Origin: Bog-532 sp963833835
GTDB taxonomy: Bacteria > Actinomycetota > Actinomycetes > Streptosporangiales > Streptosporangiaceae
Assembly (NCBI GenBank): GCA_963833835.1
Contig: CAWHZI010000014.1
Span: forward strand, 310,001 to 374,000
Direction of reading: 5' to 3'
DNA length: 64,000 nucleotides
Below are positions 48,829-56,771 of this stretch, in pieces. The notes beneath the pieces are model-generated. The model searched no databases and was not told where the DNA came from. It saw only the letters and a program-made list of their open reading frames with translations. Every line of letters begins with the position of its first letter. Positions within the stretch are counted from its first letter, which is position 1. A program made the translations under genes and the position numbers.

Positions 48829-50054
48829 TCATCAGCGTGTTCGCGGTCACCGTGCTGTGGATAGCGGTGCTGGCCCAGTTCCCGTCCCACCGCAACGCCC
48901 CGATCCGGCGGGCGGTCTGGTACACGATCGCGCTGCTGGCCGCGATCGGCACGCTGGACCTGCCCGCCATCGGGGTGCGGCTGGACAGCGCGACCGGGCT
49001 GCCGAACGCGGCCGATGTGGCCCAGCACGTGCTGGCCATCACCGCCGCCACCCTCGGCTGGTACTGCGCGGAGCAGGTGATCGGCGGCCCGCGGCGACGG
49101 ACCCGGCTTTCCGGCTGGGTCCAGACCGCGCTGCCGGCCGCGACGGTGGCCGCGATGCTGGTGCTGTTCGCCCTGTCACCGGCCCGCACGCACCCGACCG
49201 ACACCGCGCGGTACACCGACTTCCCGATGCAGTACGCGGCCCATCCCGCGGCGTTCGCCTACTGGCTGATCTTCGCCGTCTACCTGGGGACCGCGTTCAC
49301 GCTCATCGCCCAGCTGGCCTGGCGGTACGGCCGCCGGGCGGGCCGGACGCCGCTGGGCTGCGGGCTGGTGCTGATCGCCGCGGGCATGGTGGCCGGGCTG
49401 GGTTACGTGGGCTACAGCACCGCCGTGGTGGCGGCGCGCGCGGCCGGGGTGCAGGGCGCGTTCATCAGCACCGCCCCGGGGATCATCCAAAGCTTGTTCG
49501 GGGCGCTGATCGCGGCGGTGGCGGTGGGCAGCCTGCTGCCTGCGACCGGGTACTGCCCGCTGCTGCGGCGGCTGGCGCTCTACTGGTCGCTGCGGCGGCT
49601 GTATCCGCTGTGGGCCGGGCTGTGCCAGGCGGTGCCGGGCATCGCGCTGGACCCGGTCCCGGTCTGGGCCGACCGCCTCGACCCGCGCGACCTGCAGATG
49701 CGGCTGTACCGCCGGGTGATCGAGATCCGCGACGGCTACCTGGCCCTGACCCCGGTGGCCGTGCCCGGCATCGAGGACGTGGTCCGGGCGGCGGGCCGGG
49801 ACCGGCTGGGCCCGGCGGACCAAGGCACGCTGGCCGCGGCCGTTCAGCTGGAGCTGGCCCGGCGGGCCGAGCTGCGCGGCGACTCCGGCGGCCTGGCCTG
49901 CGGCGATGGCCTGCCGCCGGCCAACTGCGAGTTCCTGGCCGCCACCGATCTGGACGGCGAGGTACGGCTGCTGCGCACGGTGGCGGCGCACTGGGACACG
50001 GTGTCACTGACGGCCGAGCAGATCGAGCGCAGCCAGACCGTTGCGCTTCATTAA
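48825..50054 (+). CDS. MAB_1171c-type membrane protein (7 TM + DUF6545-like tail)
   Basis: The 409-residue protein starts in an ATGA overlap with the protease gene. The first 240 residues form about seven membrane helices (starting MIISVFAVTVLWIAVLAQF). The C-terminal cytoplasmic part reads LYRRVIEIRDGYLALTP near residues 295-311, with a helical continuation. This is the MAB_1171c family, annotated as putative transporter without functional proof. Constant linkage to XRE and ImmA/IrrE genes makes a sensor or signal-input role as plausible as transport. The gene ends in an AT-rich patch at 50050-50072. Confidence 0.83.
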   Translation: MIISVFAVTVLWIAVLAQFPSHRNAPIRRAVWYTIALLAAIGTLDLPAIGVRLDSATGLPNAADVAQHVLAITAATLGWYCAEQVIGGPRRRTRLSGWVQTALPAATVAAMLVLFALSPARTHPTDTARYTDFPMQYAAHPAAFAYWLIFAVYLGTAFTLIAQLAWRYGRRAGRTPLGCGLVLIAAGMVAGLGYVGYSTAVVAARAAGVQGAFISTAPGIIQSLFGALIAAVAVGSLLPATGYCPLLRRLALYWSLRRLYPLWAGLCQAVPGIALDPVPVWADRLDPRDLQMRLYRRVIEIRDGYLALTPVAVPGIEDVVRAAGRDRLGPADQGTLAAAVQLELARRAELRGDSGGLACGDGLPPANCEFLAATDLDGEVRLLRTVAAHWDTVSLTAEQIERSQTVALH

Positions 50055-50232
50055 AAATAATTAATAAGGCATCAGGTGGTGGGGGGAGCCATCGCGGCCG
50101 GGTCCGACCGGCGAGAGTCAGATCGGCCGGGCCGGACCAGGGGGATCAGTCCAGCGGGGGTGCTCGCCAGCGGGGTGTCTCGCCAGCGGGGCGCGCCAGG
50201 GGTCGCGCCGAGGGCAGTTGGGTCGGCCGGGG

Positions 50233-50816
50233 TTAGACCAGGGAGGCGACGGTCAGGCCGGCGAGGGCCAGCAGCACCGCGGCGGCGCCGCGGCTGAGCC
50301 ATTTGACCGGCAGCACCTTGAGCAGGCTGCGGCCGCCGACGATGGCCAGCCCGGCCGCGACCCACAGACCCGCGGTGGCGCCGATACCGACGGCCAGCGG
50401 GTCGTGATACTTGGCGGCCAGGTTGGCCGTGACGATCTGCGTGAGGTCGCCGAACTCGGCCACGAACACGACCCCGAAGCTGGTCAGCGCGACGGGCAGG
50501 AACGACCGGCGGAGCTGGCGCTGCTCCACGTACTCGTCGCTTCGTCGCTGGCCTGCTTCTGGCGCAGCAGGATCACCGCCCCGACCACGAACAGCACGGC
50601 CACGATGATCTCGGTGACCTGGTGGGGCAGCAGGGACAGCAGCCCGCCGGCGGTGACGGCCAGCGCAACCTGGATGGCGAACGCGGCGGCCGCACCCGCG
50701 AAGACGTAAGCCGGGCGGTAGCGGCTGCCCAGGACCAGGCAAGCGATGACCGTCTTGTCCGGTAGCTCGGCGGGCAAGATGATGACGAACGAGGTGATGA
50801 TGGCGGCTAAGCCCAT
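50233..50816 (-). pseudogene. TMEM165/GDT1-family cation transporter, frameshifted by an 8-bp duplication
   Basis: The N-terminal half (from ATG 50816) has the first UPF0016 repeat with AELPDKTVIACLVLGSRYR. The C-terminal half in another frame has the second repeat VFVAEFGDLTQIVTANLAAKY. Both E-x-G-D-(K/T)-T-like motifs place it in the GDT1 Mn/Ca transporter family of six helices. The frames are joined if one copy of the tandem octamer TCGTCGCT (50534-50541, 50542-50549) is removed, restoring QASDEYVEQ. The intact protein would be about 191 residues. The octamer could be real slippage, even reversible, or an assembly artefact. A candidate manganese riboswitch lies upstream. Confidence 0.8.
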
Positions 50817-51123
50817 GGGCGGAGCCCCCTGTCCGGGTCGGGCCGGCCGCCGGGGTTTCGGCCCCTTCGGCGCGGCAGCTCAGCTTGGCGACACTGCGGC
50901 CGAAGGTCTCGCTCAGGCAACTTCGCCCCCGGGCACCGGGTCCGTGCCGCGGCAACGCACGCGGACCGAGATTGTCGGCGTCCCGGCGATGGAGCTACTC
51001 CCCTTCGCATTCAAGGTTGTACCCAGAGTGAGCCGTGGACTAACTATGCCAGTTGGCGCGTTCCGGCGCCGAGGCTGGCGCCGTGCCGGTCAAGATCATC
51101 GAGCCGCGATAGCATCCGGAACC
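50817..51123. other. divergent region between GDT1 and phosphatase genes
   Basis: The left 145 bases are the leader of the GDT1 gene with the candidate riboswitch. The remainder includes a lower-GC segment (about 51000-51060, with TTCAAGGTTGTACC and AACTATGCC) that may hold promoters. No gene is visible. Confidence 0.45.
50838..50960 (-). ncRNA. candidate yybP-ykoY (manganese) riboswitch leader
   Basis: On the minus strand the leader contains TTGCCTGAGCGAGACC, and a CCTTCGG segment (complement of about 50900-50907) that can pair with CCGAAGG (complement of about 50863-50869), followed by GCCGAAACCCC. The GAGACC and CGAAA elements and the position in front of a GDT1 gene recall actinobacterial yybP-ykoY leaders. 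The GGGGAGUA loop of the textbook consensus is not seen, so this is tentative. Confidence 0.35.
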
Positions 51124-51962
51124 GTGAGCGGCGACGAGCTGGGCCAGCGACTGGACATGCTGCACGGGCTCGTCACCGATCACCACATCGCGCCGGCCCT
51201 GGAGGATCTGCCGCCGGAAGGCCGCGAGCAGTTGGCCGGCGCCAGCAACGGCCCGGAGCCGCGGTCGCTCCTGGCGCGCGTGCTCGACGAAGTCGCGGAC
51301 GCGGGCCTGGACTCCTACGGCGACCTGGAAACCGTCCCGCTGCTGCACTTCCTGTCCGGTACCCGGTCACCCCGTACAGCTACGCCGTCTCTCCCGTGCT
51401 GACCCGGGGTGAGCGGCCCAGCGTGGCCAAGCTGCGTGACCTGGCCGCGCAGGGCTACCGGCTCACGGTCAGCCTGTGCGCCGAGACGCCCGGTGGCGAC
51501 ACCCCGCTGCTCATCCGGGCCTGCCAACTGGGACCAATGCAGACCGTGCACGTCCCGATCGTGGACATGCACAATCCGGTGGCGGCCCAGGTGGTGCAGC
51601 TGATGGACCTGCTCACCGCGCCGGACGCGCCGCGCACCTACCTGCACTGCGAGGCGGGCAAGTGCCGGACCGGAGTCATGGTGGCCTGTTACCGGATGGC
51701 CGCGCTGGGCTGGGCCGTGGCCGATGCTCTGGCCGAGGCCGAGAACTTCGACTGCTCGGTGCCCCACCAGAAGGACTTCATCCTCCAGTTCGGGGCCGCG
51801 CTGCAGGCCAACGGCGACGCACCGGCCCGGCAGCAGCCTGGTCCCCATCCTGAGCTGGGCCGGTACCCGCTGTTGCCGGTGGGCTCGGTGCAGCCCAGCG
51901 CCGAGCAGCGGGCCGCGACCCTGGGCGAGGTGGCCCGGGCGGAAAAGAGCCAGGCCGGGTAG
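51124..51962 (+). pseudogene. dual-specificity-type protein phosphatase, frameshift near 51358
   Basis: From the GTG at 51124 the first frame encodes about 79 helical residues up to LLHFLSG. The phosphatase continues in another frame with PVTPYSYAVSPVLTRGERPS, IVDMHNPVAAQVV and the CX5R signature YLHCEAGKCRTGVMVACYR. Adding one base near 51358 joins them into a protein of about 279 residues. Alternatively the first part is a separate 92-residue gene, and the phosphatase starts at GTG 51396. The cysteine and arginine of the active site are intact. The next gene starts two bases after its stop. Confidence 0.65.
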
Positions 51963-51964
51963 GC

Positions 51965-52413
51965 ATGCCGACACTGTTGATCGTGCACCACACGCCGTCG
52001 CCGGCGCTGCAGGAGATGTTCGAGGCGGCGGCCAGCGGAGCGCGGACCGATGAGATCGACGGGGTTGACGGGTGGTCCGGCCCGCCCTGACCGCGGGGGC
52101 GGCCGACGTGCTGGGGCGACGCTGCCTGCTCGGTACCCCGGCCAACATCGGCTACATGTCCGGGGCGCTCAAGCACTTCTTCGACGGCATCTACTACCCG
52201 TGCCTGGAGGCCACCCGCCGGCGGCCGTTCGGCCTGTACGTGCACGGCGGGCTCGACACCACCGGGGCCGTCCGTTCGGTGGAGTCGATCACGACCGGGC
52301 TGCAGTGGCGGGCGGTCCGGCCCCCGGTCGTGGTGACCGGGCCGCTGGGCAAGGCCGACCTGGAGGCGTGCTGGGAGCTGGGCGCGCTGCTGGCGGCGGA
52401 GATCGCCGGCTAG
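51965..52413 (+). pseudogene. flavodoxin/NADPH-FMN-reductase-like protein, frameshift near 52070
   Basis: The first frame starts MPTLLIVHHTPSPALQEMFEA, a flavodoxin-like first strand and helix, and stops early. The rest is in another frame: VVRPALTAGAADVLG, LLGTPANIGYMSGALKHFFD, then GLYVHGGLDTTGAV and WELGALLAAEIAG. One missing G in the run at 52070-52072 explains the break. The family binds FMN and reduces quinones or other substrates. The intact protein would be about 149 residues. It is adjacent to and co-directional with the phosphatase gene. Confidence 0.7.
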
Positions 52414-52550
52414 GAGCGGCTCGGTTAGGCGCCGCTGGGAGCGGCCTGTTGCGTGCCCCTGGGAGCCGTTCCGAGTGCCCCGGAGTGCCCGCCCGGAAAA
52501 TAGCTCGCCCGCTGAAGTTAATGTGCCTAACTTAGAGATAGTAGATAACG

Positions 52551-52570
52551 TTTACGGGGATTTACGGGGA
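52551..52570 (+). repeat. tandem 10-bp repeat covering the ribosome site
   Basis: TTTACGGGGA is repeated exactly at 52551-52560 and 52561-52570. The GGGGA of the second copy is spaced correctly for the GTG at 52577 or ATG at 52580, so the repeat duplicates the Shine-Dalgarno. Confidence 0.7.
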
Positions 52571-52579
52571 GTGTTCGTG

Positions 52580-53330
52580 ATGAGTGTGACAACATCGTCC
52601 AGTCGGTTCGGCGGCGCGGGGAGGCTGGCTGGAGCGGCGGCGGTGGGTGCCGGTAGTGGTCGGGATCGGCTTCACGGTGTCCTGGGTGTGCGGGCTGGCG
52701 TTGCCCGTGCCCAACCTGGCCGTGACCGCGTCGGGGGCCGAGATACTGGCCAAGTACGGGCCGCACTGGGGCTGGTTCAGGCCCAGTTCGCGCTGACCGA
52801 GGGGCTGCCCGCGATCGGGCTGGCCGTGATCTCGCTGGCGCTGGCGGCTGGCGCGGCGGTCGGGCTCCGCGTTCCGGGCCTCAGCCGGCGCCGGCCAGAC
52901 GGAAGCTCGGCTGGCAGGGACTCGGCGGCGCGGGTGATCGCGGTGGCCGGGATGGTCGCGGCGGTAATCTCGGTGACGCAGTACGCTCTGGGCGTGATGC
53001 TGGCCGGATGGGCACTGCCGGACCAGGCGGCGGGCCGGAGTAGTGGGCGGTGGGAAGCGATCAACCGCCTCGACGGGGTCAAGATGTTCGCGCTGGCCGT
53101 GCTGGCCTCGGCCGCCGTGGCCTGACCGCGCCGAGAGGCCCGCTACCGCGCTGGCTGCGTTACTCGAGCCTGGCCTTGGCCGCATCCATCACCGTGTCCG
53201 GGGTGGCCTACCTGTTCCTGATCCAGGACCTGTCGTGGGCGGCGTACGTGGCCGGCTTGGCCCTGCTGGTCTGGGTGACCGGCGTGGGCGTGGCCCTGGG
53301 CCGGATCCCTCGCCGGTGGCGGGCCGGTAA
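52580..53330 (+). pseudogene. integral membrane protein broken by at least three frameshifts
   Basis: The gene begins at GTG 52577 or ATG 52580. Membrane segments appear in alternating frames: VPVVVGIGFTVSWVCGLALPV (about 52650-52710), then GLPAIGLAVISLALAAGAAVGL, then ARVIAVAGMVAAVISVTQYALGVML, then LALAASITVSGVAYLFLIQDL (about 53172-53235). Frame changes fall near 52620-52640, 52780-52790 and 53118. The reconstructed protein would have about six helices and 250 residues. I do not recognise the family. It lies directly upstream of a TetR gene, also frameshifted. Confidence 0.6.
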
Positions 53331-53338
53331 CGGATCCC

Positions 53339-53906
53339 ATGCCCCGAGCCGGACTGAACCGGGGAGCGAATCGCGGCCCAGGCGGCCGTGGTCGCGGACG
53401 AGATGGGGTTCGACCGGCTCACCCTGGCCGCCGTCGCGGCCCGCTGCGGGGTATCTCTGCCTGGACTGTACAAGCACGTCAACGGGCTGGAGGCGGTCAA
53501 GCGCGACATTTCCGTGGTGCGCGTGCGCGAGCTCACCGCGGCGATGGCCGCGGCCGCGGCGGGCCTGGCCGGGCGGGATGCGCTGCACGGTATCGCCAAC
53601 GCGTTCCGGGCGTTCGCTACGGCCCATCCCGGCCGTTACGCGGCCACCGTGCGCGCTCCCATCCCGGGAGACACCGAGTACATCGCGGCCAGCGATGGAG
53701 CGATCGGCCTGCTGGCCGCGGTGCTGAAGGGCTACCGGATCGAGGGCAAGGACATGATCGACGCGGTCCGGATGATGCGGGCAACGTTGCACGGCTTCGT
53801 GTCGATCGAGGCGGTGGGCGGATTCGGCCTCCCCCAGTCGGTCGATGCGACCTTTGCCCGCCTGGTGGACATGCTGGACTCGGCCTGGTCCAGCTGGGGG
53901 AAGTAG
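53339..53906 (+). pseudogene. TetR-family regulator, frameshift in a G-run at 53361-53364
   Basis: From ATG 53339 the first codons read MPRAGLNR. The remaining gene is in another frame: ERIAAQAAVVADEMGFDRLTLAAVAARCGVSLPGLYKHV, given in parts, a TetR helix-turn-helix. A TetR_C_33/WHG-type C-terminal domain follows, ending LDSAWSSWGK. One extra G in the run at 53361-53364 accounts for the break. The repaired protein is 189 residues. It probably regulated the membrane protein immediately upstream. Confidence 0.75.
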
Positions 53907-53948
53907 GCCGCCGTCTGGGGGAAGCGGGCCGCCGTTTCGTACGATGCG

Positions 53949-54610
53949 GTGGTGACGACTCCGCTGGCCCGGGACGAGCCGCAGGTCCTGGCGACGGCCA
54001 GCCTGGGTGCGGCGTGGCTGGCGATCGCGGGCAAGATCCTGGCCGAGGGCATCGGCAGCCGCTACGACGATCGGCCGGTCCGGGAGCTGTCACTGGTGAC
54101 GCTGGTCGTCAGCGGGCCCGACCCGGACGATGAGATCATCGCCCGCTACGCCGAGACGGAGCGGCTGGCCTGGATGCGGGCCAACTTCGTCGACCACCAC
54201 CGGGGGGTCCGGCGCTCGGCGGCGCGGACAGCTACGCCACCCGGCTGTTCGACTACGACCACACCGGCCGGGATCAGCTCGCCTGGGTCGTCGACCGGCT
54301 CCGGCACGACCCGGCCAGCCGGTCGGCGTCGATCACCACATTCCAGCCACTGACCGACAGCACGTACATCCCGTGCGTCAGCCTGCTCGACTTCTGGCTC
54401 CCGGACGGGGCGGTGGAACTGGTGGCCTACTGCCACAGCATCGACTTCGGGGCGAAGGGTTACGGCAACCTGGTCGAACTGGCCGCCCTGCAGCAACGGG
54501 TAGTGGCCGCGCTGGACCGCCGGGTCGGGCTGATCATGGTGGTCAAGTCGGCTCACGTGTACGCGACCGAGTTCGAGTACGTCCAGGGAGTGCTGGCCGC
54601 ACAGGCGTAG
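53949..54610 (+). pseudogene. thymidylate-synthase-superfamily protein, frameshift near 54201-54207
   Basis: The start (GTG 53949 or 53952) leads into LGAAWLAIAGKILAEG and PDPDDEIIARYAETERLAWMRANF. The frame breaks in CCGGGGGGTCC. The other frame then has GGADSYATRLFDYD, TFQPLTDSTYIPCVSLLDFWL and YCHSIDFGAKGYGNLVELA, which match the ThyA fold. The usual PCH at the catalytic cysteine reads PCV. The length (about 220 residues) and divergence suggest one of the ThyA-like actinobacterial homologues of unknown role, not the housekeeping enzyme. Confidence 0.68.
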
Positions 54611-54647
54611 ACGGGCGGCGTCGTGCGGCTTGCCTTGTGGAGAAATA

Positions 54648-54689
54648 GCGCCATTGCTAACACCCCGGTGTGGGCAATGCGCCATTGCC
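54648..54689. repeat. GCGCCATTGC direct and inverted repeats
   Basis: GCGCCATTGC occurs at 54648-54657 and 54679-54688. The second copy is part of a perfect inverted repeat GGCAATG-CGC-CATTGCC (54673-54689). It lies between the ThyA-like gene and the MmcQ/YjbR gene and could be an operator. Confidence 0.5.
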
Positions 54690-54772
54690 ATTACACGGTT
54701 GGGCGGGTGAGGCTGCGCGGGCTAGCTCGCTGGGGGCGGCGGAATGTCGGAGGGGCCGGTTAGCGTGGGGGT

Positions 54773-55114
54773 GTGGTCACGCTGGAGGAGATCCGGGCGG
54801 TGGCGGTGACGCTGCCCCGGACCTCGGAGCACCTGATCCGGGAGCACGTGAAGTTCCGGGTCGGGAAGATCGTGTACGTGTCGGTGTCACCGGATGAGAC
54901 GACGATGGGTTTCGGGTTTCCCAAGGAGGAGCGGGACGCCCTGATCGCGGCCGAGCCGGGCAAGTTCGCGCTGCCCCGGCTGTCGGACCAGCGGTTCCAC
55001 TGGGTGCACGCGCGATTGGCGGCGCTCAGCCCAGAAGAGATGCGCGAGCTGGTGATCGACGCCTGGCAGATGTGCGTGCCCAAGAAGGTGGCCGCGGCCC
55101 GGCTGGGCGGCTGA
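54773..55114 (+). CDS. MmcQ/YjbR family protein
   Basis: The 113-residue protein matches the YjbR fold (double-wing DNA-binding-like): LEEIRAVAVTLPRTSEHLIREHVKFRVGKIVYVSV, given in parts, FPKEERDALIAAEPGKFALP, then WVHARLAALSPEEMRELVIDAW. The family has no proven function. The gene is intact, unlike its neighbours, and begins with GTG. It has its own upstream repeats and no obvious partner. Confidence 0.83.
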   Translation: MVTLEEIRAVAVTLPRTSEHLIREHVKFRVGKIVYVSVSPDETTMGFGFPKEERDALIAAEPGKFALPRLSDQRFHWVHARLAALSPEEMRELVIDAWQMCVPKKVAAARLGG

Positions 55115-55237
55115 CCGGGAGCGCTGGCGGCTAGGCGGACGAGAGGGACGTCGGCGGTGGCCTAGCGGCGGGGGGGCGGGCGGGTAGCCGGAACGCCGGC
55201 CATTGGGGCGCGACGCGCCGAGGGACGTGGCGGTGCC

Positions 55238-56029
55238 CTAGCTCGGGGTGGTGGGGACGTTGTTAAAAATGGCCTGCTCGACCGGGGTCGGCGGGAGGGT
55301 GCGGGCGGCGGGCCGGGGGAACTGGCCGTCGGTGAGCAGGACGGGTGGCTGGGCCATCATTTTGGCGGAGCGACCGCGGTGCGGCCAGGACGCGGCGTGC
55401 ACCAGGAAGGGGTGGCAGAGGAAGACATCACCGGCGCGGCCGGTGGCCCAGGCGGTGGGCCGGTGCGCGCTGGCCCGCGCGGCCTGCTGGGCGGCGGGGA
55501 GCCAGGGCATGCCGTCGTCGCCGCCGGGGGCCAGGATCGGCGGGACGTCGAGGTGGGAGCCGGGGCGGAGCCGGGTGGGTGCGTCGTCCGGGCCGACGTC
55601 GGTGAACAGGTAGAGCGCCAGCAGGCCACGGCCGCGGGACCGAAGGCTGACGCGCTGGCCGCCGTCGGCGGTGTAGCTGGCTTCGATGTGCCAGCCGGCA
55701 TCGCCGGGGTCGTCGGGGCTGGGGAACCGGACCGGGATCGTGCCGCCCACCCCGGGGTGGCGGATCCAGCGGCCGGGGCCGAGCAACTGGTCGCAGGCCT
55801 CGCCCACCAGCCGGGTGGTGCCCGGCGGCGGTGAACGCGGGGCCGCTGGGCGTGTTGATCCGGAGCACCGGGCGGGTCCAGGTGGCCGGGTCGTCGCGGA
55901 GCACGCCGTGCGGGGCCAGTTCGGCCCAGATGATGTCCGGCAGGCCCGGGTCACGTCGGGCGGGATCGCGCCGCGGACGGCGACGTAGCCGTCGGCGACG
56001 AAGCGGCTGATCTCGTCCGGGCTGAGCAC
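55238..56029 (-). pseudogene. PhyH-family (phytanoyl-CoA dioxygenase-like) protein with two compensating frameshifts
   Basis: The start LSPDEISRFVADGYVAVRGAIPPDV and the C-terminal half WHIEASYTADGG, LYLFTDVGPDDAPTRLRPGSH, GRAGDVFLCHPFLVHAASWPHRG show the 2-oxoglutarate/Fe(II) dioxygenase fold with candidate ligands (WHIEAS His, PFLVHAAS His). Between them about 40 residues read as arginine/proline-rich nonsense. The other frame gives IIWAELAPHGVLRDDPATW and VLRINTPSGPAFTAAG. A missing G near 55937 and an extra G near 55825 explain this. The open frame is preserved, so a damaged full-length protein could still be made. Confidence 0.75.
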
Positions 56030-56148
56030 GAGGCCAGGATCGCATCGGGGCGTGTCGGGTCGCCAGCCGATTTAGATGTGCCCGTTAGCATGGGAAACGG
56101 AGGATTCTCCGCTCATCGGGTGCGGCCAGGTAGCGCGAAGGAGGCGCG

Positions 56149-56721
56149 GTGGCGGCGACCGAGTCCCGGCCGTTGCGGGCGGACGCCCAGCGCAACCGCG
56201 ACCGCCTGCTGGCCGTGGCGGTCCGCGCCTTCTCCGAGGATGGGCCGGAAGTGACGCTCGATTCGATCGCGAAGGACGCGGGGGTCGGCATCGGGACGCT
56301 GTACCGGCACTTCCCGACCCGGGAGGCGCTGGTCGAAGCCACCTACCGGAACGAGCTGGCCCGGCTGTGCGACGCGGCCGACGACCTGCTCCGCGAGCTG
56401 CCCCCGGACCAGGCCACCCGGCAGTGGATGGACGGGTTCATCGGGTACATGACGACCAAGCGCGGCATGGCCGACGCACTGCGGGCGGTGGTCGCGTCCG
56501 GCGGCGACCCGTTCGCGGAGAGCCTGGGCCGGCTGCTGGGGGCGATCACCACCCTGCTCCAGGCGGGGGCGGCGGCCGGCACGATGCGGGCCGACGTCCA
56601 GCCGGGTGACGTGCTGGCCAGCCTGAGCGGGGTGTCGCTGACCGCGGGCGAGCCCGCCCAGCGCGAGCAGGCCAGCCGGATGCTGGACCTGCTGATGGAC
56701 GGGCTGCGCTACCGCGGCTGA
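56149..56721 (+). CDS. TetR-family transcriptional regulator
   Basis: The GTG at 56149 follows GGAGG at good spacing. The 190-residue protein has a TetR helix-turn-helix (DRLLAVAVRAFSEDGPEVTLDSIAKDAGVGIGTLYRHFPTREALVEA, near residues 18-64, in parts) and a C-terminal domain like the SbtR group. It is divergent from the PhyH gene and upstream of, but convergent with, the cyclopropane synthase operon. The target is unknown. Confidence 0.9.
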   Translation: MAATESRPLRADAQRNRDRLLAVAVRAFSEDGPEVTLDSIAKDAGVGIGTLYRHFPTREALVEATYRNELARLCDAADDLLRELPPDQATRQWMDGFIGYMTTKRGMADALRAVVASGGDPFAESLGRLLGAITTLLQAGAAAGTMRADVQPGDVLASLSGVSLTAGEPAQREQASRMLDLLMDGLRYRG

Positions 56722-56771
56722 CGGCGGCGCAGCCATCGCGCGGCCGGCTGGCCTACTGTCCCGCTGGCCAG

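Noticed and set aside
53949..54610. Housekeeping thymidylate synthase
   Set aside because: It is too short, the catalytic-cysteine context differs (PCV), and the frame is broken.
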